Below, in pieces: positions 5,749 to 10,631 of a DNA stretch of 10,631 nucleotides (positions are counted from its first letter, which is position 1; each line of letters starts with the position of its first letter). The notes beneath the pieces are model-generated. The model saw nothing but the letters and a program-made list of their open reading frames with translations, was not told where the DNA came from and did not search any database. This DNA is from Clostridia bacterium (lineage in GTDB: Bacteria > Bacillota > Clostridia > Monoglobales > Firm-18): assembly GCA_017408205.1 (NCBI GenBank), contig JAFQVC010000177.1, positions 1-10,631 of the forward strand, read 5' to 3'. A program made the position numbers and the translations under genes.

Positions 5749-6296
5749 TGGGCAAATCAATAGGTATGATTGAATATACAACTGTTTCTGCAGGTATTAA
5801 GGCAGTAGATACTATGGTGAAGACATCAGCCGTTGAGGTTATTGAAGCCCAGGTTGTTTGTCCCGGTAAATACATAGCATTAATCAGCGGTGAGTTAAGT
5901 GCAGTAAAAGCGGCAGTTGAAGCATCAGTTTCTTTATGCGGAAACAAACTGATTGACAAGTTTGTTCTTGGAAATCCCCATGAAGCCATCTTCCCTGCAA
6001 TTTACGGTACGACTCAGGTAGAAAACCCAAGAGCACTTGGGGTATGCGAAACATATTCTGCTGCCTCAATTATTGTTGCGGCAGATGTAGCGGCAAAAAC
6101 CGCTATGGTAGATTTGATTGAACTAAGAATTGCAAGAGGTATGTGCGGTAAATCGTATATGCTTATAACAGGCGAAGTTGCTGCAGTTGAAGCGGCAATT
6201 GAGAAAGTTAAAAAAGACCTTGCAGAAACGGGAATGTTCTTAGACAGCGAAGTAATAGCAAGTCCTGATATGAAAATCTGGAAAACTATATTATAA
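5748..6296 (+). CDS. pduT: PduT-like tandem BMC-domain trimeric shell protein with iron-sulfur pore cysteine
   Basis: Two BMC domains lie in tandem in this 182-residue protein: residues 1 to about 85 (SIGMIEYTTVSAGIKAVDTMVK) and about 94-182 (RALGVCETYSAASIIVAADVAAK). C38 in VVCPGKY is at the same position as the cysteine of characterised PduT proteins, which coordinates a [4Fe-4S] cluster at the threefold pore. A second pore-loop cysteine, C133 (GMCGKSY), is also present. The ATG overlaps the pduS stop, with AAAGGA at 5732-5737. Close coupling to pduS fits the known PduS-PduT interaction, suggesting electron transfer across the shell. Length agrees with the family (about 184). Confidence 0.93.
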   Translation: MGKSIGMIEYTTVSAGIKAVDTMVKTSAVEVIEAQVVCPGKYIALISGELSAVKAAVEASVSLCGNKLIDKFVLGNPHEAIFPAIYGTTQVENPRALGVCETYSAASIIVAADVAAKTAMVDLIELRIARGMCGKSYMLITGEVAAVEAAIEKVKKDLAETGMFLDSEVIASPDMKIWKTIL

Positions 6297-6305
6297 GGAA
6301 TGGAG
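6297..6305 (+). promoter_or_regulatory. Ribosome binding site deciding the pduP start
   Basis: GGAATGGAG at 6297-6305 serves the ATG at 6315, with GGAG (6302-6305) nine bases upstream. The in-frame ATG at 6300 lies inside this element and has AAGGA directly against it with no spacer, so it is a poor start. Confidence 0.65.
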
Positions 6306-6314
6306 ATAATAACA

Positions 6315-7703
6315 ATGGTAGATGAAAAGTACATAAGCGAAATAGTTGAAAGTGTTATTAAAAGTATTAAACCGGAATTACCTGAAAAACAGTTAAAAGG
6401 CGTATTCCCTACAATGACAGATGCCTTGGAAGCAGTACAAAAAGCGTACAAGGAATTAAAGGGTTACACTGTTGAACAACGTGAAAAAATGATAGAAAAA
6501 ATAAGAGAATTTACACTTAAAGAAGCAGAAACAATGGCTGTTATGGGTGTAGAAGAAACAGGTATGGGTAACGTTCCTCATAAAATCATAAAGCACCAAC
6601 TTGTTGCAAACAAAACTCCCGGTACTGAAGATTTGTCTGCAAAGGTTATGACAGGTGACTGCGGTATGACATTGGTTGAAATGGGACCTTACGGCGTAAT
6701 CGGAAGTATTACTCCATCAACAAACCCCAGTGAAACTGTACTTTGTAACTCAATGGGTATGATTGCTGCAGGTAATGCGGTAGTATTTAACCCTCACCCC
6801 AACGCAAAAAATGTTGCAAACTACGCAGTTGACCTTGTAAACAGAGCAGTTTTAGAAGCAGGAGGTCCTGAAAACCTTGTTGTTTCAGTATATAAGCCAA
6901 CTATGAAAACATCTGACGAAATGGTTAAATCACCTATCGTTAAACTGCTTGTAGCAACAGGTGGCCCCGGCGTTGTAAAAATGCTGTTGTCATCAGGTAA
7001 AAAAGCAATCGGTGCAGGTGCAGGTAACCCACCTGTTATCGTTGACGAAACTGCAGACGTTGCTAAAGCCGCAAAAGATATAGTTGACGGTGCAAGTTTT
7101 GATAACAACTTACCTTGTATCGCTGAAAAAGAATGTTTTGCAGTTAAGTCTATTGCAGACGAACTGATTTCAAATATGACAAAACATGGCGCTTACCTTA
7201 TTAAAGGTCAGGATATTGAAAGACTTAAAAACTTCTGTCTTGTTCAGAAAGACGGCAAGTACAGTATCAATAAAGACTGGGTAGGTAAAGATGCAAAATT
7301 GTTCTTAAAAGAACTTGGAATTAACTCAGACGCAAAACTTATTATCTGCGAAGTTGATAAAAACCACCCATTCGTTCAGGTTGAAATGATGATGCCTGTA
7401 CTTGGTATTGTAAGAGTAAACAATATTGACGAAGCAATTGATCTGGCAGTAAAAGCAGAACACGGAAACAGACACAGTGCACACATTCACTCTAAAAACG
7501 TTGACAACTTAACTCGTTTTGCAAGAGAAGTGGAAACAACAATCTTTGTTAAAAACGCACCATCTTATGCAGGTATCGGTGCAGGCGGCGAAGGTTACAC
7601 AACCTTTACTATTGCAGGTCCTACAGGTGAGGGCTTGACTGCGGCTCATTCCTTTACACGTCAGCGCAGATGCGTATTGGTTGACGGTTTCCATATTGTA
7701 TAA
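6315..7703 (+). CDS. pduP: CoA-acylating aldehyde dehydrogenase, PduP-like
   Basis: This 462-residue aldehyde dehydrogenase-superfamily enzyme oxidises an aldehyde (propionaldehyde or lactaldehyde) with NAD+ and CoA to acyl-CoA. The catalytic cysteine is C268 in NNLPCIAEK. Other PduP/EutE signatures are GPYGVIGSITPSTNPSE (124-140), AIGAGAGNPPVIVDE (231-245), the MMMPVLGIVR segment near 358-367, and EGLTAAHSFTRQRRC near the end. Residues 2-18 (VDEKYISEIVESVIKSI) form an amphipathic helix joined by a Pro-containing linker, matching the encapsulation peptide described for PduP. ATG-6315 is chosen over ATG-6300 on ribosome-binding-site spacing and because the shorter form begins at the helix. Its length equals that of known PduP (about 464). 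It works with PduL downstream, which recycles CoA, and with the alcohol dehydrogenase upstream, which recycles NAD+. Confidence 0.95.
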   Translation: MVDEKYISEIVESVIKSIKPELPEKQLKGVFPTMTDALEAVQKAYKELKGYTVEQREKMIEKIREFTLKEAETMAVMGVEETGMGNVPHKIIKHQLVANKTPGTEDLSAKVMTGDCGMTLVEMGPYGVIGSITPSTNPSETVLCNSMGMIAAGNAVVFNPHPNAKNVANYAVDLVNRAVLEAGGPENLVVSVYKPTMKTSDEMVKSPIVKLLVATGGPGVVKMLLSSGKKAIGAGAGNPPVIVDETADVAKAAKDIVDGASFDNNLPCIAEKECFAVKSIADELISNMTKHGAYLIKGQDIERLKNFCLVQKDGKYSINKDWVGKDAKLFLKELGINSDAKLIICEVDKNHPFVQVEMMMPVLGIVRVNNIDEAIDLAVKAEHGNRHSAHIHSKNVDNLTRFAREVETTIFVKNAPSYAGIGAGGEGYTTFTIAGPTGEGLTAAHSFTRQRRCVLVDGFHIV

Positions 7704-7718
7704 AAGAGGTGTAATTAA

Positions 7719-8360
7719 GTGAAGGCACTTGGATTAATAGAAGTTTACAGTTTTACAACAGCGGTATGCGTAGCCGATGTTATGGCAAAAGCAGCAGACG
7801 TAAAAGTAATTGCTTTTGACAGAAACAGACCTATAAGAACTGACGTTCCTGCTCCCCTTGTTATGGAAGTAAAAATCGAGGGTGTTGTAGGTGCAGTAAA
7901 TGCGGCAATTGAAGCAGGTGTAAATTATGCAAAAGAAAAGGGCAAATACATTGTTTCCCACGTAATTGCAGCACCTGACGAACAAACGGACAAAATGGCA
8001 TACCTTCTTGATATTAACAGAGATAAATACAACAAAAAATTGCCTAAGAATTTAATAGATTATCCCGAAGAAAACATTAAGGAAATTGACGGTGCCTTCG
8101 GTATTCTGGAAATAGAAGGTCTGGTTGCGGCAATAGAGGGACTTGATGCTATGGTAAAAGCAGCAAGTGTAAATATTGTCCACACTGAAAAACGCTTAGG
8201 CGGTCGTCTGGTAACACTTATAGTAAAAGGTAATGTTTCTGCAGCAAGAGCGGCAGTAGAGGCAGGAATGAGTGCAGCACTTAAAATCGGTAAAATATTT
8301 GGTGCTGAAGTAATAGCAAGACCGTCTAGTGAACTAAGTAAATTTTTTGATATCGAATAA
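7719..8360 (+). CDS. Tandem BMC-domain (BMC-T) shell protein with divergent first pore loop
   Basis: The 213-residue product has two BMC domains in ordinary, unpermuted order, so it is unlike PduB or EutL. Domain 1 (1 to about 85, ALGLIEVYSFTTAVCVADVM...) has, where the pore loop normally lies, a longer Arg/Pro-rich segment, AFDRNRPIRTDVPAPLV (32-48). Domain 2 (about 125-213, GAFGILEIEGLVAAIEGLDAM...) is PduA-like with KRLGGRL at the pore. A charged linker of about 38 residues (86-123) joins them, longer than in PduT. It should form a pseudohexameric trimer. The start is GTG at 7719 with AGAGGTG at 7705-7711. It lies between pduP and pduL. The exact subfamily is not recognised. Confidence 0.88.
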   Translation: MKALGLIEVYSFTTAVCVADVMAKAADVKVIAFDRNRPIRTDVPAPLVMEVKIEGVVGAVNAAIEAGVNYAKEKGKYIVSHVIAAPDEQTDKMAYLLDINRDKYNKKLPKNLIDYPEENIKEIDGAFGILEIEGLVAAIEGLDAMVKAASVNIVHTEKRLGGRLVTLIVKGNVSAARAAVEAGMSAALKIGKIFGAEVIARPSSELSKFFDIE

Positions 8361-8369
8361 GGTGATTTT

Positions 8370-9005
8370 ATGTTATTAGTAGATGAAAAGAAAATAGAAC
8401 AAGCCGTTAAAAATGCTATTGCAGATGCTAACGGAGAAATAAGAATAGGCGTTTCTCAACGTCACATTCATTTGTCCGAAAAGGATTTATATACTCTTTT
8501 CGGTGAGGGATATCAGTTGACAAAAAAGAAAACTTTAATGGGCAGAGAATTTGCTTCTGAAGAAGTTGTAACTTTGGTAGGTCCCTCTTTAAAATCAATT
8601 GAAAATGTGCGTGTTTTAGGTCCTGTAAGAAAAAACACACAGGTTGAAATTTCTAAAACTGATACATTTATTTTAAAAGTAAGTCCTCCTGTAAGACCGT
8701 CAGGTGAAATTGCAGGTTCTGAACGCCTTGTAGTTGTAGGTCCCAAGGGAAGCATATACTTAAACGAGGGCGTAATCATCGCAAACAGACACATTCACTT
8801 AACTCCTGATTACGCAAAAAGACACAATATTAAAGACAACGACTATGTAAACGTAATGGTTGACGGTATTAAGCCTACAAAATTCTTTGATGTTCAGGTC
8901 AGAGTAAGAGATGACTTTAATGTTGAAATGCATATAGACACAGACGATGCAAACTCAACAGGACTTAAAAACGGAGATTTGGTAAAGATTATCGACAAAG
9001 AGTAG
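8370..9005 (+). CDS. pduL: PduL-family phosphate acyltransferase
   Basis: This 211-residue enzyme converts acyl-CoA plus phosphate to acyl-phosphate and CoA, recycling CoA inside the shell; a kinase would then make ATP. Two tandem PduL beta-barrel domains are visible with their metal-binding histidines: H32 and H34 in SQRHIHLS, H141 and H143 in ANRHIHLT, and H188 in EMHIDTDDAN. E61 (GREFAS) and the PPVRPSG segment (106-112) are also conserved in the family. Residues 1-20 (MLLVDEKKIEQAVKNAIADA) form an amphipathic helix typical of the PduL encapsulation peptide. The AAGGTGAT ribosome binding site (8359-8366) overlaps the upstream stop, so translation is coupled to the BMC-T gene. The stop is TAG. 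Confidence 0.95.
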   Translation: MLLVDEKKIEQAVKNAIADANGEIRIGVSQRHIHLSEKDLYTLFGEGYQLTKKKTLMGREFASEEVVTLVGPSLKSIENVRVLGPVRKNTQVEISKTDTFILKVSPPVRPSGEIAGSERLVVVGPKGSIYLNEGVIIANRHIHLTPDYAKRHNIKDNDYVNVMVDGIKPTKFFDVQVRVRDDFNVEMHIDTDDANSTGLKNGDLVKIIDKE

Positions 9006-9023
9006 TATTGAGAGGTGTAACGG

Positions 9024-9788
9024 ATGTTTGCTTTAGAAAGGCAGAAGAAAATCCTTGAATTACTGAAAACCGACGGGGCAGTATGGGTTAGTAAACTTGC
9101 AGTAGCACTTGATGTTACTGAAGAAACTGTCCGTCGCGATTTGGAAAAATTGGAAAAACAGTCCTCCTTAAAGCGAACACACGGAGGGGCGGTTCCTGCA
9201 GACGAGGGGACTTACGAATTATCTCTTGAAATAAGAAAACACACAAACGTTGAGGCCAAAAAGAAACTTGCAGGAATTGCACTTAAGTTTGTTGACCCCG
9301 GTGACACAATATTTTTAGATGCGTCAACTACCACATTCTTTATGGCAAAAGAAATAAAGAATATGCACAACGTTACCGTTATTACCAATTCACTAAGAAT
9401 TATTGCAGAACTTGAGGGTGCAGAGAATATAAAGGTTATTGCAATTGGCGGTATCGTAAGCCAGAATCAGTCTTTTGTAGGAAGTAATGCAGAAAACAGT
9501 ATAAGCGAAAATTACTTTGCAAGTAAAATGTTTTTCTCAAGCAAAGGTATTGAGGAAAACATAGGACTTATGGAAAGCAACGAGGGCGAGTGCGGAATTA
9601 AAAGAAAGATGATTAAAAATTCCACAAAGCACTTTTACATTTGCGACAAGTCCAAAATAGGCAAAATTGGTTTTGAAAAACTTGCAGATTTTGATGCAGT
9701 AGATTATTTTATAACAGATGCAGAACTTGATAAATCATTGAAAAACAAGTTTGACGAATTAGGGATTGAGATTATTAAGGAGGATTAA
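9024..9788 (+). CDS. DeoR-family transcriptional regulator
   Basis: The 254-residue protein has the DeoR layout. An N-terminal winged helix-turn-helix covers residues 3-57 (ERQKKILELL, VSKLAVALDVTEETVRRDLEKLE, LKRTHGGA). A sugar-phosphate sensor domain follows, with DPGDTIFLDASTTT (91-104), ITNSL (120-124), GGIVS (142-146) and CDKSKIG (207-213). Family members usually repress catabolic operons and release DNA when a phosphorylated sugar intermediate binds; here the likely ligand is rhamnulose- or fuculose-1-phosphate or DHAP (inference). It has AGAGGTG at 9011-9017, lies 18 bases after pduL, and is three bases from rhaB, whose ribosome binding site is in its last codons. It probably controls this operon; the promoter near 738 is the visible candidate target. 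Confidence 0.93.
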   Translation: MFALERQKKILELLKTDGAVWVSKLAVALDVTEETVRRDLEKLEKQSSLKRTHGGAVPADEGTYELSLEIRKHTNVEAKKKLAGIALKFVDPGDTIFLDASTTTFFMAKEIKNMHNVTVITNSLRIIAELEGAENIKVIAIGGIVSQNQSFVGSNAENSISENYFASKMFFSSKGIEENIGLMESNEGECGIKRKMIKNSTKHFYICDKSKIGKIGFEKLADFDAVDYFITDAELDKSLKNKFDELGIEIIKED

Positions 9789-9791
9789 AGT

Positions 9792-10631
9792 ATGAAAAAA
9801 GTACTTGCTTTTGACCTTGGCGCATCAAGCGGCAGAGGTATAGTTGCAACACTTGATAACGGAAAAATTACACTCCAGGAAGTTCATCGTTTTCCCAATA
9901 ACGGAGTAAGCGTAAGAGGTACCCTTTACTGGGACGTATTATATTTGTTTGACCAGATTAAACAGGGTATAGTAAATGCCAAACTTGCAGGTGGTTTTGA
10001 CTCAATCGGTATCGACACCTGGGGCGTTGACTTTGGTCTTGTAGATGAAAACGGCGACTTAATAGGCAATCCCGTGCACTACCGCGATGCAAGAACTGAA
10101 GGTATGCAGGAAGAGGTTTTCAAAGTAATCAGAAGAGAATCTCTTTATGAAAAAACAGGTATCCAGTTTATGGACTTTAATACCTTGTTCCAACTTTATT
10201 ATCTTACAAAATATAAGAGCGATTTGTTGAAACGTGCAGACAAAATGTTGTTTATGCCTGACCTTTTAAGTTATTTCTTAACAGGGGTTAAAAGAAACGA
10301 GTTTACTATTTCTTCAACTTCACAGATGCTTGACCCATATAAAAAGCAGTGGAATACAGAAATTCTTGATACTTTGGGCATCCCAAAAGACCTGCTTTGT
10401 GATATTATTAAAACAGGTGAAGTTCTGGGTACAGTTACAGATGATATCTGCGAAGAACTTGGAATTAATCCCGTTCCCGTAATTGCCGTTGGCTCACATG
10501 ATACTGCATCTGCAGTAGTGTCAGTACCTACAACTGCAGACGATTTTGTGTATATCAGTTGCGGTACATGGTCATTATTCGGTACAGAATTAAAAGAGCC
10601 GCATATTAACGAAAACAGTCTTAAATCTTCA
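9792..10631 (+). CDS. rhaB: Rhamnulokinase (FGGY family), 3'-truncated by window edge
   Basis: 280 N-terminal residues of an expected ~470-490 are present. The FGGY sugar-kinase phosphate loop FDLGASSGRG is at 7-16, and the rhamnulokinase-type substrate motif GIDTWGVDFGLVD is at 73-85. HYRD lies at 96-99 and FNTLFQL at 129-135. GSHDTASA at 234-241 has the probable catalytic base D237, and GTWSLFG begins the C-terminal lobe. The enzyme phosphorylates L-rhamnulose to L-rhamnulose-1-phosphate with ATP in the cytosol, supplying the aldolase at 820-1635. The ribosome binding site AAGGAGG (9777-9783) lies within the end of the DeoR-type gene. Related kinases may also accept L-fuculose. The gene continues beyond 10631. 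Confidence 0.94.
   Translation, partial: MKKVLAFDLGASSGRGIVATLDNGKITLQEVHRFPNNGVSVRGTLYWDVLYLFDQIKQGIVNAKLAGGFDSIGIDTWGVDFGLVDENGDLIGNPVHYRDARTEGMQEEVFKVIRRESLYEKTGIQFMDFNTLFQLYYLTKYKSDLLKRADKMLFMPDLLSYFLTGVKRNEFTISSTSQMLDPYKKQWNTEILDTLGIPKDLLCDIIKTGEVLGTVTDDICEELGINPVPVIAVGSHDTASAVVSVPTTADDFVYISCGTWSLFGTELKEPHINENSLKSS

Noticed and set aside
6300..6317. ATG-6300 as the start of pduP
   Set aside because: AAGGA abuts it with no spacer, while ATG-6315 has GGAG nine bases upstream and begins directly before the encapsulation helix.
226..8794. Open frames on the minus strand (for example 459-842, 4389-4709, 6014-6451, 8513-8794)
   Set aside because: All lie antisense to well-recognised genes, lack plausible ribosome binding sites, and show no recognisable domains; they are shadows of the + strand coding.
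1..10631. CRISPR arrays, tRNA or rRNA genes, insertion sequences
   Set aside because: No regularly spaced repeats, no RNA gene sequence, and no transposase or terminal inverted repeats were seen; the genes are packed with short gaps.

Overview
The window is a dense, single-strand (+) operon segment encoding a bacterial microcompartment (BMC). The low G+C content, strong AGGAGG-type ribosome binding sites, occasional GTG and TTG starts, and frequent AGA and ATA codons suggest an anaerobic Firmicute, most likely a clostridium; this is inferred from composition and gene families. The gene set (shell proteins, class II sugar-phosphate aldolase, PduP, PduL, PduS, PduT, zinc alcohol dehydrogenase, rhamnulokinase) resembles the fucose/rhamnose-degrading BMCs known from clostridia such as Clostridium phytofermentans and, in aldolase-only form, from Planctomycetes.

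Layout: 1-741 holds the 3' end of an EutS/PduU-type shell gene and an EutP/PduV-type GTPase gene, overlapping at a stop-start junction. A good sigma-A-type promoter (738-766), backed by phased A-tracts in the end of the GTPase gene, begins a second block. Then come the aldolase (820-1635), a stand-alone GlcG/HbpS-type protein (1646-2125), a zinc alcohol dehydrogenase (2143-3333), two nearly duplicate hexameric shell proteins (3348-4061), a strong hairpin (4077-4110), the pentameric vertex protein (4137-4385), PduS (4408-5748), PduT (5748-6296), PduP (6315-7703), a second tandem-domain shell protein (7719-8360), PduL (8370-9005), a DeoR-type regulator (9024-9788) and the start of rhamnulokinase (9792 to the window end).

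Inferred pathway: rhamnulokinase makes rhamnulose-1-phosphate in the cytosol. The aldolase splits ketose-1-phosphate into DHAP and L-lactaldehyde inside the shell. The alcohol dehydrogenase and PduP dispose of the aldehyde while recycling NADH/NAD+. PduL recycles CoA and yields an acyl-phosphate, and PduS/PduT probably pass electrons across the shell. Five proteins carry terminal amphipathic helices that look like encapsulation peptides. No diol dehydratase, B12-dependent or glycyl-radical, is visible here; it may lie outside the window or be absent.

Most unusual points: the second hexameric shell gene has a 47-residue Lys/Glu/Ala-rich N-terminal extension with a complete internal Shine-Dalgarno and ATG, suggesting two isoforms; the aldolase has a cysteine cluster between its catalytic domain and its encapsulation peptide; and a large palindrome separates the hexamer genes from the pentamer gene. 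There is no gene-free stretch above 300 bases; the longest gaps are 742-819 and 4062-4136.
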